Notes under the pieces: model-generated | Told to the model about the DNA's origin: nothing | The model's database searches: none | Seen by the model: only the letters and a program-made list of their open reading frames with translations | Source of the DNA: Polyodon spathula | Lineage: Eukaryota; Chordata; Actinopteri; Acipenseriformes; Polyodontidae | Direction of reading: 5' to 3' | Length of the DNA stretch: 64,000 bases | Assembly: GCF_017654505.1 (NCBI RefSeq) | Contig: NC_054559.1 | Coordinates: forward strand, 11,990,792-12,054,791 | Part shown: positions 36,360 to 52,445 of the stretch, one piece after another | How the letters are laid out: the number at the start of each line of letters is the position of its first letter | Numbering within the stretch: position 1 is the first letter of the stretch | Position numbers and translations under genes: made by a program

Positions 36360-39300
36360 CATGAATGAAACACAATCCCTCTGTATTAGTGTGTTGGATC
36401 AAAGGGACAAATGCTGTTTAAATTCTCATGTAGCAACTCCTTAGTTCCCCACATAACAGCCGTTTAATTGAGGTAACCTCTAGTGTCTTGATGGCTTTTT
36501 AAGTAAGAAACTGTAGACAAGCATATTTTTCTCTATTAATATACCTGGCTAAAAAACATGTACCTTTGAGTGGAGGGTAGAATACACCCAAACTGTCTCT
36601 CCTTCATATACATTCAATACCTAACAATATTGTACAATACTTTACATATCAGGGAACTGCTTTTGATAGTTGCAACTCTCAATGCAGTTACCCAGCTTCG
36701 AACTCTGTTGTATACAACATATACCATAATGGCTATAGAGTCAGACTATGAAGACCACATCGTGAGCACTGATGAATCTCTACATACTGTGTATGTTAAA
36801 TCCTCTGGGTAAAGAAAGGCAACTTTTTAATGCAATGCCCTTCTCTCCTCTTGTAAAACTCTGTGGTCCCTCAGAAGACTAGGTGGTCCTCAGCCTGCTA
36901 AGTGACACAGCTGTTTGGGATAGAGCATTTCCTGTGCACCTGCACACAGCTAATTCACATAATGTACCTCTTCCTCCACAGTTACACCCAAGGCCATTCC
37001 CAACTGGAACATAGCCAGGATACTGTGATCTACAACATACAAAACAGTTGACAAAGCATACCGTTTCAATCCATTTGTGCAAATACTTGAAAAGTTCTAT
37101 TTTTAAAAAGGGGTTTCGCACTAGCCACATCACTGGTTGTAGTCTCGTTTTTTGATGCTGTTTGTTTTGTATGCTGGATATGCAGACATTTCAAAACACA
37201 GCTCAACAAAATTAGAATGAATAAATTGGGGACAATTTTAATATTCTTGAGTTAACTCATTAACAGAAGCTGGAATCAATATCCCGTATGCATCTGGAGA
37301 ATAGCGAAACTGAAATGAAAATAAACTGCACATCACAACATGCGTGGCTCAGCAGAGTGTGGTATTGTATTATCCAGTGTCTGTTTGAACACACCGTCCC
37401 GTCATGCACAAGGAATTAACGTGGCTAACTTTAGAACATGTGCTCTTCCAACAGTCTAGGTTACTTCACAAATGGGCTCAGCTCAGTCAGTGCTACTTAA
37501 AACTATATTCAAACCATGAAACTTTCTAAGATCCTGCATTGTTCCTTCAATCCAAGCACCAGCATGGGACTGTTTTTCGTAAAGAGTACTGTAGCAAGCA
37601 TACTATTGGCAATGCAAACCCAAGGCACAGTTTGACTTAGTCTGGCTCTTTGTTCAAGTTCATGACTCCTTGTTACAGAATGCAACCATGGACAACTTCC
37701 AGTTGTGTTTTTTTTTTAATGATTTTGTGTATTTTGATAATTCGAAAGAGTGCAGGCAGAGACAGATACTCAATAACATGCTTACGAATTTTATTTCCAC
37801 AAAATTGTACTTCTCTAGATATACAAGATCACCTCTACCACAGTTCACAACCGCTTCGCCATACTGTCACCGACACTGGCCTGGCGCCAGAAACGTCTAA
37901 AAGTAAATCTCCTTTTTAATGCTGCGTAATCCAAATGAGGCTTACTGCTGTCTGCGCCCCTTTACGATTCTGTGCGTTCCGTGAACACAGGATGCTATTT
38001 TTCTGTCCAACGGATTTATTTTGCATCTAGGACGCAACATTTTGTATTAACGCGACCTCCGACAGTGTCATTAAAACACAGCTCATTTATAGATCAAATT
38101 CATTCAAAATAATAAACCTAGTGGCAAAGTGTACCATTCCCTACCTGACGTGCTAACAAATAGTAAAAAACCACCCAGGTGACTATGACCCTAGTCACAA
38201 AATAGGTTAGCTTGCAGCCTTAAGGCGGATACAGACCAGACGCGATGATAAGCAAATATGTGCAGCAATGTGACAAAATGAACAGAAGCTATACTTTTGA
38301 GAAGTATCTTTCACACCCCAGGTCACGCGGGGGCGACATGAAATGAATAGGATCGAATCCTATTTTTTTGCAATTTCTTAGCCTGACAACTAAGGCTAAC
38401 CAATCAGAGAACAGCTTCAATGGATATGGTCCACCAGGTTGAAGCAGTATCCAAAATGACGAGAAAAAACAATAAATAAAAAAAGAATACTTGCCATGGA
38501 AAAATAAGCTCTATGATAAAAGGTAATTGCAATGTAAAGATACATAGATGGATGATATTACAAGGCAGTCCAATTCACAGGAACTGGACATGCATGGTAT
38601 GCGCTGCTTCACATAAGGTTTTGGGCCATTGAGTAACTTACTCCCTAATTTAGACAATATGCAAGTAAAATTCAACATTACCTTGAAGCAAGGAGTACTT
38701 TCAATAAATACTGTACATACTTTAATGCTAACTTATGGGGTACGCATTAACTACATCTTCACATTTGGACAACAAATGCTACAGAAGCAAGAGGCACAGC
38801 TCTGCACACAGACCGCCTTGCAGCACTAACACCACAATGATGTGGCAGCAGCGCGCAGCCAGTCAAATCAAACCACAGAGATTCAAAAACAACTTCTACC
38901 TTGGTTTCTAGGTTTTGTTGGTAAATTAGTTTAATGCACCGTGTACTCTGCTTCATCAAAATCCTGGGTTTACATGTTTGTTCACACTAAGAAACTAAGC
39001 ATTCAGTACACCATAGTCTATGACTTAAACAGGCATTCTTGGGCAACTGCTTGCAACAATCTCTATAAAAACTTCTTTAAATCTACTTTTTAAATTTGAA
39101 ATGATCTTCATACATTTCAGAAGGCATGATTTTAACTGTATATTTTGTAATGCATTGATTGGAGTCAAAACCTCTCATTAAAATGTAAAAACAATTACTA
39201 CTAATTAATGGTTACAGTGGCAATTTTCTTTTAGAGTATTTAAGGTTGTAGTCTTTGTTTTTCTTCTGCCTCGAAGGCTGCGTGAGGGCTCTTGATCTGT

Positions 39301-40959
39301 GAGAAGAGTACTGCTACTCATTGTTACAATTCGGTATGACAATCATGAAAAGTGATCCGACACAGCAGGCCTGCCATTTGGTCCCAAACTGGGGTAATCT
39401 GTTCCTAGCAAATGTGGGAGTATGAGCCTTGTTTCTTTAATCTCACATTACTGTGGTTTAATCCAAAACTGGCTTGGTACAGATTCAGCGGTGTCTAAAA
39501 TGTACTGGACACCAATCTTTTCAATGCAAATGACTCCTTTCCATGTTAAAAGGATTACAACTTAGGGAAATGTTGTGATTTATTGTATGTATAGAAATGG
39601 TTCTCAATACAAGTTTTCAATGACTTGCCGCGTATCAGACAATGACGAAATTGTACAACAGGTCAAAATGGAACACTGAAAGAATGTTTGGCTGTGTTGA
39701 AAGGGGGAAACCACTTGGTGAGGAAGTCTACTATTGTGCTTCAACAAACAGAGGTGACTTACAGAACATAACAGGTCTGAGTGTCTTCCTGGGCACTGGT
39801 TTGCCAAAACAGGTGTGAAGCAACATAGAATCAATGTTTGACTTTTATATGCAATCAAAACATTGACAACTGTATGTAAAAAAAATAATAAAAAATACAG
39901 AAACTTTAGATAGTCCATTTCCAAATAGCCCTCTGACCAAAAAAACAAAACACACATCTTAACTACCGTTTTAAATGTAAATCTGCCTTCAACTAAAAAA
40001 CTTAAACTCTCACGCTTACTAAGTAATTAATCGTATTGTAAATTATTGGCTTATGTCCCATTTAACCTCAGAGCTGCTTGTCACAGTGACAGCGAAATAG
40101 CAGCAGTGCCAATACCTATGAGCTCCATAATCAAACACACAATGTGTGTACCTGACAATAATGCATCAACAGCTTTACTTAGTAACTCGATTTATTATTA
40201 TTATTATTAATGTATTTTTTTAACATCCAGGTCTAGTATATTATTACCGCGATTATGTGTAGACAAGACTCAGATTTTCAAAGCTCAGAACTGGGACAGA
40301 TTGTTAAATAACCGATAAGACTTAAATTAAAAAACAATTTAAACACAACCTATTTAATGGTTATTCAAATAGCCATCTTCTCACTCTTTAGCATTACCGT
40401 TTTTTCAGCAGCTAGCTAACTTCAGTACAGGTGTATCATTTGCGGCTAATTAGTTAATTAACTCACATTGAATATTAAATAAATGAAAACGCAGGGCACG
40501 CATGCCTGTCTGTATTAATCACTTTCTAAAAAGAATGTTCTTGATGACCGTAGTTTTCACTGCAGGTGCCATAAACGAAGTTATAGGAAGCGGTTCTTCA
40601 CGTTAATTTGACAAAGGTATTAGAGGCTGAAAAACTGGACTTTTAGATTTTCAGAAACATCTCTGGACACAGGGACCTTTTTTGATAGAAAACACAGGAC
40701 TGTCCCGGCTAAAAACATTGTGATAGGTTATCTATATCAGTACACAATGCAAGTCGCTGACAGAATACAGTGTATATTTTACTTGAGGAAAGTCTGCTTT
40801 GTATACGCTACTAGTTCCCTACCTGCATTGTGGTGGTGGTGATTATCCACGCTGCAGTGTAGTGTGGCAGTCTGGACAGTGCTACTGTGATAAACACAAG
40901 CAGACTCTGTCAAAAAAGCACGTATTGTGAAACAATGAGAGAGTGAAAGCGGGACTTAC

Positions 40960-41075
40960 CTTTTCCCTTTGTATAACCGGGTTTTTGGATAACGTTAACC
41001 CCGATTTTCACCAATCCGACCCCCGATACTTTCTATCGGCAGTACAGAAGTTGTCGAAGATGGCCGCTGCTTATC
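40960..41075 (-). other. MRTFB: MRTFB putative noncoding first exon
   Basis: A strong splice donor (AAAAG/GTAAGTCC, minus strand) lies at 40959/40960, downstream of a promoter-like segment. Transcription would start near 41070, next to a YY1-type motif. No long ORF is present, so this would be 5' UTR spliced to the exon at 27293-27395 or directly to 23790-23992. The exact 5' end is inferred. Confidence 0.5.
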
Positions 41076-41100
41076 TGTTCTTTCGAACTCAATGACGTAA
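41011..41100 (-). promoter_or_regulatory. MRTFB core promoter candidate (CRE-like, YY1-like and CCAAT motifs)
   Basis: On the + strand this holds AAGATGGCCGC (41057-41067, reverse of a GCCATCTT YY1 site), TGACGTAA (41093-41100, an ATF/CREB-type site) and CCAAT, within a locally CpG-containing stretch that contrasts with AT-rich surroundings. YY1 sites just downstream of the start and a CRE just upstream are common in housekeeping promoters. The placement fits the strong donor at 40960. Inference from motifs only. Confidence 0.45.
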
Positions 41101-41220
41101 TCGTGGATCTTTAAACGTTTAACACTTTGTAGTTCTCAACTCAGCGGGGTTTATCGACAGATGCTATATTATTATTATTATTATACTGTTTGTTTTGTAT
41201 TCACATACTGTACCATGAAT

Positions 41221-42038
41221 CACCTGGAAGATGGTTACTTATTGTTCCCGGTCCCTTATGCTCGGTATAGTTGACAAGGCAGCGTGTTCTTTTATGTATT
41301 GACTCACTCACATATCTTGCTCAATTAATGTACCGCTACTATTTACAAGATAATCGCTCCCTCTTTCAAGAAAAAACTAAAATATTAATAACAAATCTGT
41401 ATTATCAGCATAGCGGTACCCCATATATTACCCGCTTGTTTTCCCCCCTTAAACACTTTGTTCACTAAATATTCTGGTATCCAGAGATAGATTATAGTCT
41501 CCTCTTTACAAACCCACTAATGATATCATAATGAGCAAGCCGTACCCCACTCCAAAATGTAACTAATAACAATGCATAGGAATACCTTTGCTCTTATTTG
41601 CTGATAAAAGGGGTTCAAAGTATGATGCTGCCAGCTTCTTATTCGCATCCCGCAAATGTAACACAAATTGAATAAGTAATTAGTGACCTGCAGGTGTTAA
41701 ATCGTTTTGGGCCACTTATTAAAAAGCTTATTCTCACACAGGGGGTGTTTTTGCAGAGGGGTGATAACCTATGGATACCTCGTTATTTAGTGAGGAAAGC
41801 GTCTAGTAAATGAGGCAAAACAAGCGGGTAGTATATGAGGTACCGCTATGCTGCTGATACAGATTTTTTTAAAATTCATATTTGGGTTTTTCTTCAATGA
41901 AGGAGCATATATCTGTTAAATGGTATCAATAGATGAGCCAGATACATAAGTGAGTCAAAACACAGGGAAAAATACCACGCTGCTTTGTCAACTATACCGC
42001 GAATAAGGAACAAGGAGCAAGTAACCAACTTACAGGTG
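41221..42038. mobile_element. fold-back element with two about 290-bp inverted arms
   Basis: The left arm (41221 to about 41510) and right arm (about 41740 to 42038) are imperfect reverse complements. Shared blocks include CACCTG(G/T)AAG at the outer ends, GGTATAGTTGACAA(G/A)GCAGCGTG, GCATAGCGGTACC, ACCCGCTTGTTTT, CACTAAATA and GGTATCCA. About 230 bp of unrelated spacer lies between. The pattern fits a fold-back or long-TIR DNA transposon. No transposase or clear target-site duplication was found. Confidence 0.75.
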
Positions 42039-42302
42039 GTTACAATTAATGTTATTTTAGTTGTATTGTGTTTAGGCTGAAAGAACAAACCCAATTCATT
42101 ATGCTTTAAACCAATGTATTATAAATACTGTAATTGTTTACATAATATACCATAACTTTATTTTATGTACACAACAACAACAATAATAATAATAATAATA
42201 ATTGCGGTACCCTACCGTTGTGAAGGTAATATGACTATCCATAGGGTATTTTGGAAGACTGTTTTAAAGCAGCTTTTGTGCAATTTAGATGTCATGGCAA
42301 CT

Positions 42303-42306
<4 letters not shown>

Positions 42307-42335
<29 letters not shown>
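42307..42335. repeat. (A)29 homopolymer
   Basis: Uninterrupted A run in the ERCC4-MRTFB intergenic region. Confidence 0.95.
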
Positions 42336-42338
<3 letters not shown>

Positions 42339-43213
42339 CTCTTTTTCAGTAACAGTGGTTATGAAAAATACATCACATTGTGTGGAGTTTAGTTTTGTGG
42401 AATCATAACGCCCACGATACGTTTAAATTGAAAACCTTTGAATTGTCTTATTTATTAGACCTACAGACAACAACATCGAACAAGCCAGTCTCACTGTAGC
42501 TGTGGATTTTGTTAAATAATAATATACTTAAAGCGTTGTTAAAAAAAAAAAAAAAAACTTTCGTTGAGTAACGTTGCAGAAGGCAAACTAAAGCAAGCTG
42601 TCGAATTGATGGGTTAAGAACACATGCCGACACGATGAGGCAACAAAATCTACATAGAAGAAAAAAAAAAAAAAACTGGTCTCTTGATTTATAGTTCACT
42701 ATGACTTCAATGCCTGACTCAGTGTGTAGCCAAAGATCATTTAAGAACATTTGAGAACTTGTAATCATAAACTCAGAACTCTATACCGCAAGGAACATTA
42801 CATTAATGCGGGCAAAGACAACCACGCGTCTGGATGCCAACTATTCTGCAATGTTTAATACATTCATGTGTACTGTATGTAAACCGGTTGAATGTGTAGG
42901 AGGCATTTACAACCCATACTGCTGAAAAAGTGGTTTCCCATTCGATCTTCGAATCTCTAAATTCAACAAGAGGATTGTTTTTGTTATTATTGACCTTGAA
43001 TCATAGAAACCTTTCTGGTGTTTTGCTTTTCATCTACAACAAAAACAATAATAATAATAATAATAAATACAATTGGAATTGGAATTCCAGGTTTAGCTGA
43101 AGAGAAGTTATTGAAAACATGTATTGAAATTTCCCATATAGATAGTTCTAAGACAAATCCTTGTAGATTGAACACTACTGTGACTCTAATGTATCCAGCC
43201 CAAGGTACTAAGC

Positions 43214-43502
43214 AATATCTATGGTGAAACGTTTTGCATCACCCTATAGAATGAAGTAATTTTGCTTTATAAAAAGTCAAATGAAACCTACTGAATAATG
43301 TTATGTTAACATATTAAATGACATATGGCTTTGTAGTTTTCCATATGCTTAACAATTAACTGACACAAAAAGGAAAAATGTGACATTTCAAAATCTAACA
43401 TGAAATACTGTACTACTGTTAATGCTTCCGAATTACCATGATGTTAAATAAAATATCGCAATTATTGTTCATAATGCAAAACTTTTGTCCATAGCTGTAT
43501 GT
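43214..43502. mobile_element. MITE copy A (Tc1/mariner-like ends)
   Basis: The ends carry related inverted termini: CTATGGTGAAACGTTTTGCAT on the left, and the reverse of GCTATGGACAAAAGTTTTGCA on the right. The interior matches copy B at 44148-44452 in reverse orientation. About 290 bp, noncoding. The superfamily is a guess from end sequence and size. Confidence 0.65.
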
Positions 43503-44147
43503 TAAAAACCATAATGATAATACTACAATGGCTCTTACAATCCGAAGTACAAATCTAACACTGTTTGGCTCGGCCTTGTTCAAGCCATTGCCTAACTCTG
43601 TACCTAAACCCCACCTTTAACCCCAAGAGGAAAGGAAACCCCTAAGCCCACGTTGTCATGTTGTGATCTGAACATTGACACTTTCTCCCAAAAGATGCAG
43701 CACCCCCACACTGGCATGGTGGTCCTTGTTGTCTCTGAACAACACAGCCCCAGACTTGACTGACAGACATGGGCAGATGGACCAGGTTACTCCTGCATAC
43801 TGAACGAAACACACTGCTTTAAACAGACAGAGTCTCCAGCACCACTTTATCTATCTCGCAGGGTGTTTTTTATGGTATACTTTTAAACGAGCATGAATCT
43901 TTTATTGCAGAGCACCTTAATTATGTTATTGCTGTTGCAGCGTCTTTGTTCGCTGCTGCCTGTGTGTGGGCGGGCAGGTGGGTGTATGACAGAATGGAAT
44001 CGTGTCCATTGATATTCATGGTTAAAAGGGAGAGGTGAATAACAAAATTGGTTTGCGGTGATCTATCAAGGCTTCAGCAGTGGTGTAGACCCAGGGCTTA
44101 ATTGCATTTATTATGAGGCCAAACCCAAATTCATTTTAAACTGCAGC

Positions 44148-44452
44148 ACATACAGCTATGGCCATTGCAGAACATACAATTTTAGGATTGCAACAATTAC
44201 AAACCAACAACTATATAAACACAATTGAGATATTTAACGTCATGTAATCAAAGACACTACAAAATGAGATCACAGAAGCCATAATAGTAGTACAGTAGTC
44301 ACATTTTTCCATTTGTGTCAGTTTTTCATTAACTATACAGACAACTACAGAGCGGTATTTAATTCAATGTGCTAGCATAACATTATTCAGCAGGTTTCAT
44401 TCGACTTTACGAGTTAATTGTATAGGGTGATGCAAAACTTCTGGCCGTAGCG
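44148..44452. mobile_element. MITE copy B, inverted relative to copy A
   Basis: It begins ACATACAGCTATGGCCA and ends GGTGATGCAAAACTTCTGGC. Interior blocks such as GAATAATGTTATG, CTGACACAAA and GGAAAAATGTGAC are shared with copy A after reverse complementation. Divergence between the copies suggests separate insertions of one old family. Confidence 0.65.
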
Positions 44453-46012
44453 GTCCTTTACTCCTGCGTAATCAATGTTTCAAAGTTTTTAGTTTTGCAT
44501 CAGATGTGTACTATAGAGTGCAGTTGCACTACACAAGAAAGGTTTTCTAATTTTCTGTTATACAATTTAAGCTTTTACAAGTTACAAAAACAAATGCAAT
44601 TACAAACCATCTGTATTTACATACAAGGTTTCTAACGTGACCGTATGTACTTGTCTGCTTCCTTAATATATTCTTTGTGTAATTATTGCCTGCCAATCCT
44701 TTCCACTTTTTTTTTTTTTTTTTTTTTTTTTCGTTTTGTTGTGGTACTCGAAACCAGCAGTAGGTTGGCGGTTTTGGATATACTGCCATCTAGTGGGCTG
44801 TAAACACCAACACCACACATTCAAAAGGTGACAAAAGCTTACCATTTTGTCAGTTTACTTTTATTCTTCAAATTGATTAAGAAACATGTGTTTTATTCTT
44901 GATATTGAAGCATTTAAATGCATGTTTCAAAGATACAGTATGTATACTCTTTAACCTAATATAAAACTGAAAAAGAATTGGAAAATAACAGCAGTAATAA
45001 GACCACTGGTTTTTTTTTTGTATTTTTTATTTTTTTTTGCAGCAGTATTAGCATGAAGAAATGCACACTGCTATCATAATTGTTATTTGGTAGTTATTAA
45101 AAAGCCACACTATGAGGACAGTGGTCCCATAATTAAATGTAACCCTAGAGCTAGTTAGTCCAGGAAATAGTAAACAGAATACAAAACTCGGCTGTAACCT
45201 ACTGTGTCTAAAGACTGTTTGCTTCAAATCAAGTGTTTTCCTGGCTGAGAAACCCTGAGAAAGCCATTCTTTTTATATTAACACATCATTAATATTACTA
45301 TTGTTAATATTTTGCCCATACATGATTGTTTTAAGCTTGTACAGCCTCAAATAATTGACCCTTGTGCCACCAATTTCACAACCTAATTCCTGTCCAATTC
45401 TACAATACTGCCACCTAATGGGTCATTCTGCAGTATTATTTCTGCATCACAAATCTGATACCGATAGTGTACACTTGCTGTACAGTATCATTTATTTAAA
45501 AAATAAATAAATAAATAAATAAAGTGTAAGGTCTTTATTTTAAGTGGTGTAGCGCAGTGCTGGTAACATTTGGGAACAAAAAAAAAAAAAAAAAACACAG
45601 TGGAATGCAAAATTACCACCTTGCTGAAAGGAATAATAGAATAATAAAATTATAAATGTATTGTCTTATACAATACATACTTCATATTCTTTTTACGTAT
45701 CTTATTTGTCACGTTTTTGCATTTGCTTCTCGTTTACTGTTTGCAGTTATTTTGAGAAAAGGCAAGCAAAAATATATGAGAGCTAGACTACCGTTCCATA
45801 TAATCCATATCTAGATATATATATTTCTATATATATATATAGATATATATATATATATATTTCCATAAATAGTCAATTGATTAATTGACAGGCCAAGCTT
45901 TTTTTTTTCCAAAACAGTCAAATTGATTAAGCAGGCCAAGCTGCCATTGTACAAGATGAAAAGCCATCTCCTCTTGATGCAGTCCAATTAAAAAAAAGTC
46001 AGCGATTCAAGG

Positions 46013-46014
<2 letters not shown>

Positions 46015-46065
<51 letters not shown>
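46015..46065. repeat. (GT)25 microsatellite in the ERCC4 3' UTR
   Basis: About 25 GT units, 115 bp past the ERCC4 stop, so probably transcribed as (CA)n. Confidence 0.97.
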
Positions 46066-46066
<1 letters not shown>

Positions 46067-46179
46067 CGGTATTAACTCAGCAAGGCTCCAAAAGAGAACC
46101 AGACAAACCAAGGAAGTGCTATCCTGATCTGAAGACCAGTTAAAATCTAACTTCCTAGTAAAATTCCCCCAGAGCATCA

Positions 46180-51169
<4,990 letters not shown>

Positions 51170-51720
51170 CGTTACTCACAACAGCATCAAACTACTGTAG
51201 TGAAAAAATCGGTCCCCTGCTCATCCAGAAACTGCCCTCACTCACCGACTGGGAGTTAAAGCCACACAGCTCTCTAACAGAAACAAAAAGAAAACACTAC
51301 TTCGCGTGGGCAATGAAGCCATTCATGTTTTGGGCAGAGTTTGCAAAGAGATATTTTTATCCTTTACAACTTTAAAGCTTGCATAGACAGAATATGTATG
51401 TTTCTAAATTACATAAAATTAGATGAAATAGTACATCATAATGCATTGCACTCGACAGTTTTCCTTGTACCTAAACCAAATATGAACATAAATGCTTCAT
51501 TCAAGGTCATGTGATCGATTTTTTTTTTTCAATTTTAGAAGAGAATACGCAGAACATCTCCCCCTTCTGGTGTGGAGTATACATTGAATAATGACACTAG
51601 AGAATAATTAAACAGTCTTTGCAACAGCGATGAAAAGAAGGCTCCCGTTTCTTGGTTACTCACCTGGATCCAGTGCTCCTGCTGCGGTGAGTTTAATAGG
51701 ACACCTGCGATTGTTACCTA
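51170..51720 (-). promoter_or_regulatory. ERCC4 5' flank
   Basis: Must hold the ERCC4 5' UTR and promoter. No TATA box or clear motif cluster was recognised and the region is not obviously CpG-rich. A noncoding first exon further upstream cannot be excluded. Confidence 0.3.
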
Positions 51721-51754
51721 TACACTGTGGCTAATCAAGTTTGTATTAAAACCT

Positions 51755-52445
51755 GGAATGGGTGAAATTGCTGCGCAATAGGAGTCTTATTTCCATCCCT
51801 GCAATAGATCTTTTAGCTAACAGCAGAGTGAATCCCACCCACAACGACACAACGTACTTCTCTGAAATCACGGGACAGGGTAAATCCAATGCTCTCTTTA
51901 AGACCATTGACCAAATCCTACCTCCAGCCACCGACAGGTCCATCTCCCCTTCGTCCTCCTCTCTTACCTGTCATGATTTCTCATCTTTCTTTCAGAATAG
52001 AATTGACAACATCTATTCTACGCTCTGGGGTCAAATCTTCTTTCTACCCTCTTTGAAACATATCCAAAGTCCATCCCTATCTTTCCCTCACGGATGCGGA
52101 GATACTTTGTTATGCATTTGTCTCCTCTCAACTCAACTACTGCAGCTCTTTTTATGGTGGTCTCCCAGCACGTACCATAAACTGACTGCAGCTAGTTCAG
52201 AATGCCACTGCCAGGATCCTTACCAGATGTAAAAAACGTGATCACATCACCCCCTGTCTTGCCCAGCTGCACTGGCTACCTGCAAAGTTCAGAATTATAT
52301 TGAAAACTCTCCTGCTCACCTACAATGCCCTTCATCACACAGATCCACATGTACCTCCTCAATCTGCTGACTCGCTATGTCCCTGTAAAGAGCTTTGTGA
52401 TGGTGGTCCACTATGAAAGGCGCTATATAAAATAAAGATTGGTTG
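51755..52445 (+). mobile_element. L2-type LINE ORF2 relic with internal deletion
   Basis: The 5' part encodes ALFKTIDQILPPATDRS and HDFSSFFQNRIDNI, typical of the endonuclease-RT linker. The core RT domain is missing. The 3' part encodes an RT C terminus (RKRDHITPCLAQLHWLPAKF-like, LLLTYNALHH). It ends with the common L2 tail (AAGGCGCTATATAAAATAAA). Frameshifts and the deletion make it dead. Confidence 0.8.

Larger units (their letters stand above)
27396..40959. other. MRTFB large 5' intron
   Basis: About 13.6 kb with no recognisable gene. It holds a tRNA-derived SINE (30027-30206) running into (AT)n (30209-30264), a T30 run (31122-31151), an A39 run (36320-36358), a CTCF-like core (31384-31396) and a possible MITE-like segment near 38220-38420. 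Further leader exons could be hidden here. Confidence 0.55.
42339..46179. other. ERCC4-MRTFB intergenic region and ERCC4 3' flank
   Basis: Apart from the two MITE copies, this has T/A homopolymers (44707-44731 and others), a short (AT)n area near 45817-45860 and a (GT)n run at 46015-46065. A roughly 28-bp local duplication (CAGTCAA-TTGATTAA...CAGGCCAAGCT) lies at about 45880-45942. ERCC4 3' UTR enters from the right; AATAAA candidates on the minus strand are at 45534-45539 and 45491-45496. Confidence 0.55.

Noticed and set aside
38220..38420. Possible DNA-transposon MITE (motifs such as AGACGCGATGATAAGC and ACCAATCAGAGAACAGC)
   Set aside because: Texture suggests a MITE, but matching terminal repeats could not be demonstrated.
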